A program made the translations under genes and the position numbers. From GWF sp031972135 (GTDB taxonomy: Bacteria; Patescibacteriota; Microgenomatia; UBA1400; UBA12108), in NCBI GenBank assembly GCA_031972135.1, contig DALYFH010000010.1, positions 1 through 33,718 of the forward strand: 33,718 nucleotides of DNA. The letters are read 5' to 3'. This document shows positions 15,139 to 23,172 of the stretch, piece after piece (within the stretch, counting starts at the first letter, position 1; each line of letters begins with the position of its first letter). The notes under the pieces were generated by a model. The model saw only the letters and a list, made by a program, of their open reading frames with translations, ran no database searches and had not been told where the DNA came from.

Positions 15139-16751
15139 ATAGACCAATCGCCTATTTTTGTGCAGAGTACGCGCTTAGTGATGAACTACAGATTTATGCC
15201 GGTGGACTAGGAGTACTAGCTGGTGACTACGTAAGAGAAGCCGGGGATTCTGGACTGCCATTTGTAGCAGTAGGACTGTATTATGCTGGTGGGTTTGTCC
15301 ATAAAGAATTATCTAATGAAGGGCGAGTCGTAGATTTACATAATGGCAAGAGACCAGAAGATGCAGGACTTACCTTAGTCAAAGATGAGACAGGTTCGGT
15401 AGTTAAAGTCAAAATCCCGATAGCGCAGAGTATAGTGACTGCCCAGGTTTGGCTATACGAATACAAGTCAGCCAAAGTATATCTACTCGATACCAAGGTT
15501 AGCGAAAATAGCGAGGCAGACCAGCGTATTACTGAAACCCTATATATTACTGACAAAGAAGTAAGACTAAAACAAGAGATAGTACTCGGGATCGGAGGCC
15601 TCCGAGCCCTGCTCTCGATGGATATCCACCCTTCTTTTTACCACCTAAACGAAGGTCACTCTGCACTACTAATATATGAGCTAATCCACCACGAGATGAA
15701 AGAACACAATCTAGACTTTGAAGGCGCCCGGGCACGGGTGCGTGAGCGAGTCTTGTTTACTAACCATACACTAGTTACTGCAGGTAATGATGTCTTTAGT
15801 AATGATCTGGTGTCTCTACTCTTAACTAAATACGCGCAAGAGATCGAGATCCCCGTTAAGCAGCTAGTTGACCTAGGATTAGTCCAACAGTCTTCTACTT
15901 TTTCGATGACAATCCTTGCTATGAGAGCTGCTGACCGAGTCAATGCAGTGTCTAAACTACACGCAAAAAAAGCTAAAGAAATATGGAGTGATCACCCAAT
16001 GACGCCGATTACCAATGGGATTCATCTGCCGACCTGGGACAGAGTTGGAGAGAATGAGATGTGGAGTCAGCACCAACGTAACAAACAAAAACTCTTGCAG
16101 GTGATCAAAGAGCAGACCGGTATACAGTGGGGTGAGAGTGATCTACTGCTAGGTTGGGGGCGAAGGATGGCGAGGTACAAGAGACCACTGGCGTTGGTTG
16201 AGCGGCTCAAGCAGTTTGGGGAGATGGCGAGGGATACTAAAAGACCAATTAGAGTTGTGTTTGCTGGGATTGCCCACCCAGCTGATACTGATGGAAAAGA
16301 ACTACTAGAGGAGCTGCAGTATCGCCTATCATCTGACCTGAGTGGAGTCGCTGTATATCTGCCTCACTATAACCTAGAGTTAGCGAGCCTCATGACTAGT
16401 GGCTGTGATGTCTGGATCAATACTCCGGTTGTTGGATTTGAAGCATGTGGGACTAGTGGGATGAAGGCAGCCTTAAATGGTGTACTGCCACTATCTACCC
16501 GGGACGGGTGGATGGATGAGGTAGAAATGTACGGAGTAGGCTGGGCCTTATCTGACACTGATCTCACACAAAACATGCTAGACACACTCAGTGATCAGAT
16601 ACTGCCACTGTATTACGAGAAGAATCAGTCAGGAATACCTGAACAATGGGTCACTATGATGAAGAATGCGCGCGAGCTAATTAAAAATGAGTTCTCGATG
16701 AGTCGGGCGATGAAGCAGTATCTAGAATTGATCAACTACACTAGCTCCTAA
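15135..16751 (+). CDS. glgP: Alpha-glucan phosphorylase, short GT35 form
   Basis: 538 residues, well short of the roughly 800 of E. coli GlgP; it belongs to the compact bacterial/archaeal alpha-glucan phosphorylase group. It releases glucose-1-phosphate from a glucan using PLP. Signatures include AYFCAEYALSDELQIYAGGL at the N-terminus, FYHLNEGHSALL, PITNGIHLPTWDR, LGWGRRMARYKRPLAL, FAGIAHPADTDGKEL and EACGTSGMKAALNGVLPL, whose K would carry the PLP Schiff base. The FTNHTLVTAGNDVF element replaces the usual histidine (FTxHTPVxAGHDxF) with N. It is translationally coupled to glgA, giving a store-and-release pair. Confidence 0.92.
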   Translation: MNRPIAYFCAEYALSDELQIYAGGLGVLAGDYVREAGDSGLPFVAVGLYYAGGFVHKELSNEGRVVDLHNGKRPEDAGLTLVKDETGSVVKVKIPIAQSIVTAQVWLYEYKSAKVYLLDTKVSENSEADQRITETLYITDKEVRLKQEIVLGIGGLRALLSMDIHPSFYHLNEGHSALLIYELIHHEMKEHNLDFEGARARVRERVLFTNHTLVTAGNDVFSNDLVSLLLTKYAQEIEIPVKQLVDLGLVQQSSTFSMTILAMRAADRVNAVSKLHAKKAKEIWSDHPMTPITNGIHLPTWDRVGENEMWSQHQRNKQKLLQVIKEQTGIQWGESDLLLGWGRRMARYKRPLALVERLKQFGEMARDTKRPIRVVFAGIAHPADTDGKELLEELQYRLSSDLSGVAVYLPHYNLELASLMTSGCDVWINTPVVGFEACGTSGMKAALNGVLPLSTRDGWMDEVEMYGVGWALSDTDLTQNMLDTLSDQILPLYYEKNQSGIPEQWVTMMKNARELIKNEFSMSRAMKQYLELINYTSS

Positions 16752-16782
16752 AACTCATACTAATTCTGCTAAGATATCATCA

Positions 16783-17202
16783 ATGAGCACAATAAAGACT
16801 TTGGTTAATGACACACCTGTGACTGAATATGTAGCAAGTCTGAGTAATGAACTCAGAAGGAATGAAGCAAAAGAACTCCTCAAGATTTTTAAACTCGCGA
16901 CTGGAATGGATCCCAAGATGTGGGGGACGAGCATTGTCGGATATGGATCATATCACTACAAATCTGAGCGGAGCAGGCAGGAGGGGGACTGGCCACTGAC
17001 CGCTTTTTCGATGCGTAAGAGTGCAATCTCGATCTACATCATGCCAGGGTTTGATAAGTATATAGAGCTGCTAGAGAGGCTAGGTAAACACAAAACTGGA
17101 GTTGGATGTCTATATATCAAAAAACTAAGTGATGTAGATAGTACTATACTATCTACTATTATCAAGAGCTCATTTAATGAGATGAAAGAAAAATATGAAT
17201 AA
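16783..17202 (+). CDS. DUF1801 domain protein
   Basis: 139 residues. It matches the DUF1801 (YdhG-like) pattern: an N-terminal helix pair (VTEYVASLSNELRRNEAKELLKI), then PKMWGTSIVGYGSYHYKSE, the strands FSMRKSAISIYIMPGF, and the end element GVGCLYIKKLSDVD. Function is not established for the family. An extended -10 (TGC TAAGAT, 16767-16775) ends seven bases before ATG, predicting a leaderless mRNA. The stop overlaps the next gene by eight bases, so it heads the thioredoxin/CcdA-MsrA unit. Confidence 0.85.
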   Translation: MSTIKTLVNDTPVTEYVASLSNELRRNEAKELLKIFKLATGMDPKMWGTSIVGYGSYHYKSERSRQEGDWPLTAFSMRKSAISIYIMPGFDKYIELLERLGKHKTGVGCLYIKKLSDVDSTILSTIIKSSFNEMKEKYE

Positions 17203-17671
17203 GTCAGTTGCTATAACTCTCGGGATCCTAGTGATCATTGGTATTGGCATATCTGCATACTCACCAAAGCAAACAGAGATTAAAGAAGAGCTAGCGAATA
17301 ATAAAGAGGTCGTGACTGAGACCGAGACAAGCACTGTGTCAAAAAATGTTATGGATGCGGCGATTGGAAGCTACGAAAGCTATGTTCCAGAAAAACTATC
17401 CAAAGCTGAGACGGGTCGAGTAGTCTTATTCTTTCATGCCTCTTGGTGCCCGACATGTCGTGCACTAAACTCCAATATTGAGGAGAGTAAGTCTATAATC
17501 CCAGCAGATGTCACTATCTTAAAAACTGATTACGATACCGAAACAGAACTTAAGAAAAAGTATGGTGTAACTACACAACACACCTTGGTTCAGGTAGACA
17601 AAGATGGGAATATGATAACCAAATGGAGCGGTGGATCGACGATCGAGAGCATAGTCTCAAAACTAAAATAA
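17195..17671 (+). CDS. Membrane-anchored extracytoplasmic thioredoxin
   Basis: 158 residues. Residues 5-22 are a hydrophobic anchor (VAITLGILVIIGIGISAY), then a charged linker to about residue 65, then a thioredoxin fold. The redox motif is WCPTC (C85, C88) in VVLFFHASWCPTCRALN; VTILKTDYDTETELKKKYGV and HTLVQVDKDGN follow the fold. The catalytic domain should face outside. It sits between DUF1801 (eight-base overlap) and the CcdA-MsrA gene (one-base gap), so the likely job is to carry electrons from the CcdA channel to the MsrA domain. Confidence 0.9.
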   Translation: MNKSVAITLGILVIIGIGISAYSPKQTEIKEELANNKEVVTETETSTVSKNVMDAAIGSYESYVPEKLSKAETGRVVLFFHASWCPTCRALNSNIEESKSIIPADVTILKTDYDTETELKKKYGVTTQHTLVQVDKDGNMITKWSGGSTIESIVSKLK

Positions 17672-17672
17672 T

Positions 17673-19013
17673 ATGATATTTTTTATAATCTCTATCCTAG
17701 CCGGAGTGCTCACTGTACTAGCTCCGTGCATACTCCCACTACTTCCGATCGTAGTCGGATCGTCGACCGGAGGGGACCGCCAACTATCTAAAAGGTCAAT
17801 CATAGTGATCTCCTCACTCTCTGTATCAGTGATTATCTTTACGCTACTACTTAAGGCATCTACCCTACTAATTGCTGTACCACAGAGTTTTTGGAATACT
17901 CTATCTGGCTCTATATTGATCCTAGTAGGGTTGGCAATTGCCCTACCCAACCTGTGGTCTAGGATTACATTCCTACAAAATATTACCAACTTGGCTAATG
18001 GTGTAATGGGAGTTGGGAGACAGAAGAATAGTTATGTAGGGGACATGATGACGGGAACTGTGCTTGGTCCAGTTTTTACGACCTGCTCGCCTACCTACCT
18101 ATATATAATTGCTACCGTCATACCGATAGGGATTGTCGAGGGTACGATATATCTCCTTGGCTTTACGGCTGGGCTCGCGTTCTCACTCGTTTTGATCGCT
18201 ATTTACGGCGGTGTGCTAGTCAAAAAAATCACTAATCATATGACTGCAACAGTTAATATAAAGCGTGGTTTTGGAGTTCTCATTATCCTAGTTGGTCTAG
18301 CGATCATGAGTGGGTATGACAAAAGGATCGAGACAGCGATCTTAGATGCAGGCTACGGCGCGACAATTAAAATAGAAGAGAGCTTAATTGAGCGCTTTGC
18401 ACCCACTAGCATTAAAGAAGATAAGATATTAAAGAATAAGGAGACTATGACAAACAGTAACTACAAAACTATCACACTAGCGGGCGGGTGCTTTTGGTGT
18501 ACCGAAGCCAATTTCCAGGAGCAGCCAGGAGTAGTTGATGCTGTATCGGGCTACACCGGAGGGTCTGAGGAAGATGCAAATTACCTGACTGTTGCAAAAG
18601 GCAATACTCGACACCGCGAGTCAGTACAGGTGACGTATGACCCAACGCTTATTACTATAGAAGAGATATTAGATGTTTACTGGTCACACATGGATCCAAC
18701 AGATGCTCTTGGACAGTTTGCCGATCGTGGATACCAATATACAACAGCTATCTATTACCATGACAATGAGCAGCAGAAAGCTGCTATCGACTCAAAAAAT
18801 AGGCTAGCCGAGAGCGATCTTTTTGACAAGCCGATAGTTACGGAGATCCTGCCACACACAGAGTTCTACCCAGCCGAAGAGTATCACCAAGATTACTATA
18901 AAAAAGCCCGTGAACACTACGAACGTTATAAAAAAGGATCAGGTAGGACTGGCTTCATCGAAGAAACCTGGGCAAAGGATGCAGCAATCAAGTTTTTGGA
19001 ATCTGAGAAATAG
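17673..19013 (+). CDS. CcdA-type membrane electron transporter fused to peptide-methionine sulfoxide reductase MsrA
   Basis: A 446-residue fusion. Residues 1-215 form six membrane helices of the CcdA/DsbD-beta type with the two redox cysteines C19 (LAPCILPLLP) and C138 (TTCSPTYL). Residues about 264-440 are a full MsrA: TLAGGCFWCTEANF (catalytic C273, second C276), VSGYTGG, HMDPTDALGQFADRG, YTTAIYYHD and FYPAEEYHQDYY. Basic residues cluster in loops 31-42, 95-118 and 183-199, so by the positive-inside rule both termini, including MsrA, face outside. A possible internal start, M259 (18447) with AAGGAG three bases upstream, could also yield free cytosolic MsrA. No late resolving cysteine is present. 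The stop is one base from a convergent gene. Confidence 0.92.
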   Translation: MIFFIISILAGVLTVLAPCILPLLPIVVGSSTGGDRQLSKRSIIVISSLSVSVIIFTLLLKASTLLIAVPQSFWNTLSGSILILVGLAIALPNLWSRITFLQNITNLANGVMGVGRQKNSYVGDMMTGTVLGPVFTTCSPTYLYIIATVIPIGIVEGTIYLLGFTAGLAFSLVLIAIYGGVLVKKITNHMTATVNIKRGFGVLIILVGLAIMSGYDKRIETAILDAGYGATIKIEESLIERFAPTSIKEDKILKNKETMTNSNYKTITLAGGCFWCTEANFQEQPGVVDAVSGYTGGSEEDANYLTVAKGNTRHRESVQVTYDPTLITIEEILDVYWSHMDPTDALGQFADRGYQYTTAIYYHDNEQQKAAIDSKNRLAESDLFDKPIVTEILPHTEFYPAEEYHQDYYKKAREHYERYKKGSGRTGFIEETWAKDAAIKFLESEK

Positions 19014-19014
19014 T

Positions 19015-19308
19015 CTATCGGATGGTTGCACCGACAAAGTCTATTAGTGGAAAGAGGGTACGCACCTCACCCCAGAATTTTTCTGAGAGTCTAGCTGAGT
19101 AGGTAGCGTTATTCCCTTTCTCCATAGTATTACATAGTCTCCGATCCCAGTCTTCGATGATACGCCGGACTGCCATACCTTGCTCATTAAAGATAACCTG
19201 ATTGGCTTTTTTGTTTTCTTTGTAGAGATTGTGAATAAATAAGAAGTCATCAAACACCTTCTTATTTTCATCACACATCTTTTTGAAGTATTCTTTGTAT
19301 TTGACCAT
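19015..19308 (-). CDS. Hypothetical protein, 97 aa
   Basis: No family recognised. The product is a small, strongly charged, helical protein (KYKEYFKKMCDENKKVFDDF) with two cysteines and no membrane segment. The start follows the stop of the antiporter gene by one base, so it is the last gene of that transcript. It is convergent with the CcdA-MsrA gene, and no terminator is visible in the single base between them. Confidence 0.6.
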   Translation of the reverse strand: MVKYKEYFKKMCDENKKVFDDFLFIHNLYKENKKANQVIFNEQGMAVRRIIEDWDRRLCNTMEKGNNATYSARLSEKFWGEVRTLFPLIDFVGATIR

Positions 19309-19309
19309 A

Positions 19310-20257
19310 TTAGGCTTGCCCTATCTCGATAACTACAAAGATAACATAGATTAGGAGTAAGACCAAGGCCTCTGCTTTGGTAAGCTTCTTTTGCGAGCGA
19401 ATAAATATGTAGAACAGTAGGAGTGATGTAGCCAAGATTACGATACGAATGAGCGCGTGATTGGGCAAGGTAATGCTACCCTGGTTAAAGATGGTAAATA
19501 GCCCAATTAGCAATGTGTTGGTCGCAGCTGACCCTATATAGTCAGCTAGCGCTACCTCGGACTTGCCAGACAAGCTAGCTCTAAGCACTAGTGATAGCTC
19601 TGGGATATTGGTACCCAAAGAGACAATTATTAGCCCGACTACAAAAGGTGACCAATCAAAAGTGGTGGCAAAGTATTCGGCTGTATTAACCATAAACTGA
19701 GATGCAACCAAGATTATGACGACACCAGCAACCACTTTGATAAAACGATGCTCACTCTTGTGCGTTAGTCTAGTGAGCCTAGACACTATCTTGTCGTAGA
19801 GACTCTCTTTGCGTGATAAAACAACAAACAGAACCAAGTATAGGATAACTAATAAGACTCCTTCCCAAATATGGAGAGTCCTGTCAGCAATTAAGAGTGC
19901 TGGAGCTAATATGGTGACGAGCGATAGGATTAACTGTTTGCGGTGCATGACCTTGGGTAAGTTGACGGAGCTACCAAAGAGCCCGAGGAGCGGAATAACT
20001 AAGAGAAACACCACGAGAGTCCCACCAATCAAGTTGCCGACCATAAACGAGGCTTCATCTCTATAGAGTGCAGTGATCCCGATTGTGGTCTCTGGGAGCG
20101 AAGTCATGATGCCGAGGATAAAAAAGGAGAGAGTAAAGGCTGAGATGTGTAGTGTTCTAGCAAGACTCGTGATCGCACCCACTACCAACCCGGTGCCCCA
20201 CCAGAGTGCGAGTGCTGAGACTAAAAAGATACCGAGCTGTGTCAGGAGGTCGAACAT
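19310..20257 (-). CDS. Sodium/calcium (CaCA-family) cation antiporter
   Basis: A 315-residue membrane protein with about ten helices in two homologous halves, as in the YrbG/CaxA branch. The alpha-1 repeat is GIMTSLPETTIGITALYRDE followed by MVGNLIGGTL; alpha-2 is SLGTNIPELSLVLRASLSGK followed by YIGSAATNTLL. The acidic residue in each PE pair is the expected ion ligand. The loop between the halves (LSRKESLYDKIVSRLTRLTHKSEHR) is basic and should be cytosolic. A GGGG lies just upstream of the start. It sits between two small genes of the same strand, with gaps of 11 and one base. The exchanged ion (Ca2+ or another) cannot be told. Confidence 0.9.
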   Translation of the reverse strand: MFDLLTQLGIFLVSALALWWGTGLVVGAITSLARTLHISAFTLSFFILGIMTSLPETTIGITALYRDEASFMVGNLIGGTLVVFLLVIPLLGLFGSSVNLPKVMHRKQLILSLVTILAPALLIADRTLHIWEGVLLVILYLVLFVVLSRKESLYDKIVSRLTRLTHKSEHRFIKVVAGVVIILVASQFMVNTAEYFATTFDWSPFVVGLIIVSLGTNIPELSLVLRASLSGKSEVALADYIGSAATNTLLIGLFTIFNQGSITLPNHALIRIVILATSLLLFYIFIRSQKKLTKAEALVLLLIYVIFVVIEIGQA

Positions 20258-20268
20258 CGATCCCCTTT

Positions 20269-20715
20269 TTACTTGATCTTAACTTTGCCGAGCTGCATCA
20301 TAGTCATGCCCTGAACTACATCCATAAAGAGTGCCAAAGCGATGATTACCACCCAACTACTGACGCCGAGGCCGTAGATCTCAGCAAATCTAGTCACAGA
20401 ATATAAGCTAACTGCGTTAACTACAAAGTAGAGCTTCATCCAGTCGGAGGGTTTGAGATCTTTTTTAGTTTTCCATTCTTTATATGGCACTAGCAACATG
20501 ACGAGAAGTGAGATCATGGTTAACTTGCCACCTGCGAGCATGAGCGCCCAAAATGGAGTTAGTGCAAAAGTGCCGAGCACCACGTTGTTTGGGAACATTA
20601 GGTTAGCAAGATAGAGCACTAAAGTATTGCAAAGAAAAAGCACAAGGAATGATAAAACGATCATCACACCTTGCTTGCCCTGTAATTCGCGTTCGTTCAA
20701 AATTAATTTGACCAT
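20269..20715 (-). CDS. Small membrane protein of unknown function
   Basis: 148 residues from the chosen start MVKLILNEREL at 20715, which has GGAG six bases upstream; an ATG four codons earlier (20727) has no such site. There are about four hydrophobic helices (GVMIVLSFLVLFLCNTLVLY, LTPFWALMLAGGKLTMISLL, LYFVVNAVSLYSV, WVVIIALALFMDVVQGM) with a basic loop in the middle. No family recognised. TATCAT about 22 bases above the earlier ATG may be the -10. It heads the unit with the antiporter and the 97-aa protein. Confidence 0.65.
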   Translation of the reverse strand: MVKLILNERELQGKQGVMIVLSFLVLFLCNTLVLYLANLMFPNNVVLGTFALTPFWALMLAGGKLTMISLLVMLLVPYKEWKTKKDLKPSDWMKLYFVVNAVSLYSVTRFAEIYGLGVSSWVVIIALALFMDVVQGMTMMQLGKVKIK

Positions 20716-20765
20716 ATAAAACTCCATAGAGTTGTGTAGTAATGATACTAGTGTAGCAGGTTCTG

Positions 20766-23135
20766 TTAAACGAATGCTAGAGCGAGGACTTCGTCGATTG
20801 TTTTGACACCATGAAAAGTTAAATCGTCCCGAACTTCTTTTGGTATTTTTTCGAGATCTTTGGTATTGCTATCTGGATGAATAATCTCTTTGAGACCAGC
20901 GGCGTGAGCGGCGATGACTTTTTCTTTGAGTCCACCAATCTCGAGCACCCTACCACGCAGTGTGATCTCACCAGTCATGGCAACTGTCTTTTTGACTTTT
21001 TTGCCAGTTAGAGCAGAGACTAGAGCGGTTGCCATAGTAACACCTGCAGATGGACCATCTTTTGGTACTGCACCCTCGGGTACATGGATGTGGATGTCCT
21101 GGGTTTTGTAAAAATCACTCTTGAGACCAAAATCTTTGTAGTGAGTACGGACGTAGCTATAGGCAGCACTCGCACTCTCTTTCATCACCTCGCCGAGTTG
21201 ACCTGTGATCTGGATCTTGCCTGAGCCAGGCATTAAGGAGACTTCGATAAACAGGATCTCGCCACCAACACTAGTCCAAGCGAGTCCGGTTACTGTTCCG
21301 ACAGTGTGCTTTTTCTCGGCTTGGTTATCGCTATAGCGAGCAGGACCTAAGAACTTGGCGATGTTACTGGTAGTAATAGTTGGAGTAGTCTTGCCACTAG
21401 CGATACTCCTAGCTACTTTGCGGGCTAGACGGGCGAGCTCACGCTCGAGCGCGCGAACGCCGGCTTCGCGGGTATAGAGCCTGATGATGCTCTTGATTAA
21501 GGTATCACTAAGCTTTAGCTCCTTAGCTTTTAGTCCGTTCTTTTCGGCGATCTTACTAACTAAATAGTTTTTGGCAATATGAAATTTTTCGAGCGAGGTA
21601 TAGCTACTAAAGCGAATAATCTCTAGGCGGTCGCGGAGCGCTGAGGGGATAGTGTCTAGCATGTTAGCGGTTGCGATAAACATAACCTGTGAGAGGTCTA
21701 GGGGGATCTCTAGATAGTGATCACTAAACTCGTAATTTTGTTCTGGGTCTAGGGCTTCTAGGAGAGCGGCGCTCGGGTCACCCCGAAAATCATTGCCGAT
21801 CTTATCTATCTCGTCGAGCATAAAGACTGGGTTCATGGATTTGGCACTTTTGATACCCTCTACAATACGACCTGGCATGGCGCCAACATAAGTTTTTCTG
21901 TGTCCCCTAATCTCAGCTTCGTCCCGAATACCACCAAGACTGACTTTGACAAAACGGCGCTTGAGCGAGCGAGCTATCGACTTGCCCAGACTAGTTTTGC
22001 CGACACCGGGTGGGCCTACAAAGCAGAGAATAGTGGGGAGTGAGACTCCATTGTTGTTTTTGGATTTGGATTTTTTTAGCTTCATTACGGCTAAATATTC
22101 GAGAATGCGTTCTTTGACTTCTTCGAGACCATAATGATCGACGTTCAGGATGCGCTCGGCAGACTTTAGCGAGACGTGATCTGGAGTGACTGTACCCCAG
22201 GGCATCTCGAGAGCATTTTCGAGATAGGTGCGCAGATAACCTGCCTCGGGGTTGTGCGAAGACATGCGTTCGAGACGTGTAAACTCTTTTTGTAACTTTT
22301 CTTTGTGTTTCTTAGGAAGTTTGAGCTTGTCGATAGCTTCCTGGAGCTCATCCAACTCTTGCTCCTCGGGATCGTTGTCCTCGCCGAGCTCAGCTTTGAT
22401 GGTTGCTAGACGTTCCCTAAGGACCGACTCTTTCATGCTTTTACTAAACTTAGCCTGAGTTTTGCTCGCGATACTTTTTTCTATTTCTAGGACTTTGATC
22501 TCTTTCGTTAGTAGGTCGTTGATTGCATACAACCTAACTTTGAGATCTAGTGTCTCAAGTAGTTTTTGACGTGTGGTTGTATTTACGTTTAGGACAGCAG
22601 CGATTTGGTCTGAGAGCTCGCTAGCTGAGACCCCACCCATCAGACGCATAAAGTTGGTAAACTCCACGCTTTTACCCATACCAACCGCATCTTTGAATAG
22701 TGCGCTTACCCGACGTCCAAGCGCCTCTAGTTCTTCATCAAATACTTTGGACTCTTTGATCTCTTCGACTTCGGCGAGCTGGACACTACCCTCAGTATTA
22801 ATGTTGTTTAGTTTGACCCGCTTAATTCCTTTGACAAGTACGTTTAGCTCATCGTCGTTTTTGAGTGTTCGCTCTACACTCGCGAGGGTCCCGATAGTAT
22901 AGAGATCCTTGGCGGTAGGTGAGTCGACCTCACTGTTTATCTGGGTAAAGATAGCGATATGCTTGGGATTAGTCGCCAAGGCCTGATTGATCGCGCTAAT
23001 TGATTCTTTGCGGGCAAAAGTGAGGACGATCTCGTTAGTCGGGAAGATCACCACATCACGAACAGGGACGATAGGGACATTATGGATCGTAGGCTGAGTG
23101 GAGGGTAAGTCTTTTGAATAGATTGTATCTGTCAT
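20766..23135 (-). CDS. lon: ATP-dependent protease Lon
   Basis: 789 residues, standard for bacterial LonA. The N-terminal LAN substrate domain (about 18-210) begins VPIVPVRDVVIFP. A long charged coiled coil precedes the AAA+ domain, with Walker A GPPGVGKTS (374-382) and Walker B VFMLDEIDKIG. The C-terminal serine protease has KDGPSAGVTMATAL with the catalytic serine, and the lysine of the dyad in MTGEITLRGRVLEIGGLKEK. It degrades misfolded and regulatory proteins. The promoter TTGACT-N17-TACACT ends eight bases before ATG, so the message is nearly leaderless. A CIRCE-like inverted repeat overlaps that promoter, which suggests heat-shock control by HrcA. Confidence 0.98.
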   Translation of the reverse strand: MTDTIYSKDLPSTQPTIHNVPIVPVRDVVIFPTNEIVLTFARKESISAINQALATNPKHIAIFTQINSEVDSPTAKDLYTIGTLASVERTLKNDDELNVLVKGIKRVKLNNINTEGSVQLAEVEEIKESKVFDEELEALGRRVSALFKDAVGMGKSVEFTNFMRLMGGVSASELSDQIAAVLNVNTTTRQKLLETLDLKVRLYAINDLLTKEIKVLEIEKSIASKTQAKFSKSMKESVLRERLATIKAELGEDNDPEEQELDELQEAIDKLKLPKKHKEKLQKEFTRLERMSSHNPEAGYLRTYLENALEMPWGTVTPDHVSLKSAERILNVDHYGLEEVKERILEYLAVMKLKKSKSKNNNGVSLPTILCFVGPPGVGKTSLGKSIARSLKRRFVKVSLGGIRDEAEIRGHRKTYVGAMPGRIVEGIKSAKSMNPVFMLDEIDKIGNDFRGDPSAALLEALDPEQNYEFSDHYLEIPLDLSQVMFIATANMLDTIPSALRDRLEIIRFSSYTSLEKFHIAKNYLVSKIAEKNGLKAKELKLSDTLIKSIIRLYTREAGVRALERELARLARKVARSIASGKTTPTITTSNIAKFLGPARYSDNQAEKKHTVGTVTGLAWTSVGGEILFIEVSLMPGSGKIQITGQLGEVMKESASAAYSYVRTHYKDFGLKSDFYKTQDIHIHVPEGAVPKDGPSAGVTMATALVSALTGKKVKKTVAMTGEITLRGRVLEIGGLKEKVIAAHAAGLKEIIHPDSNTKDLEKIPKEVRDDLTFHGVKTIDEVLALAFV

Positions 23136-23138
23136 AAT

Positions 23139-23165
23139 CTAGCAGTGTAGCTCATAGAGTGCTAA
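23139..23165 (-). promoter_or_regulatory. CIRCE-like operator in front of lon
   Basis: On the minus strand TTAGCACTC is a perfect left half of the HrcA operator CIRCE (TTAGCACTC-N9-GAGTGCTAA). After exactly nine bases comes CACTGCTAG, matching six of nine positions of the right half. It covers the lon spacer and -10 and reaches into the last codon of the rluB-type gene. Confidence 0.55.
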
Positions 23166-23172
23166 GAGTCAA
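23144..23172 (-). promoter_or_regulatory. lon promoter
   Basis: TTGACT (23172-23167), a 17-base spacer, then TACACT (23149-23144) end eight bases before the lon ATG. It lies inside the 3' end of the upstream gene, so lon can be transcribed on its own. Confidence 0.75.

Noticed and set aside
17673..19013. CcdA-MsrA as an assembly-made fusion
   Set aside because: The frame is continuous with a sensible 45-residue linker and no homopolymer at the junction; kept as a real fusion, though read support should be checked.
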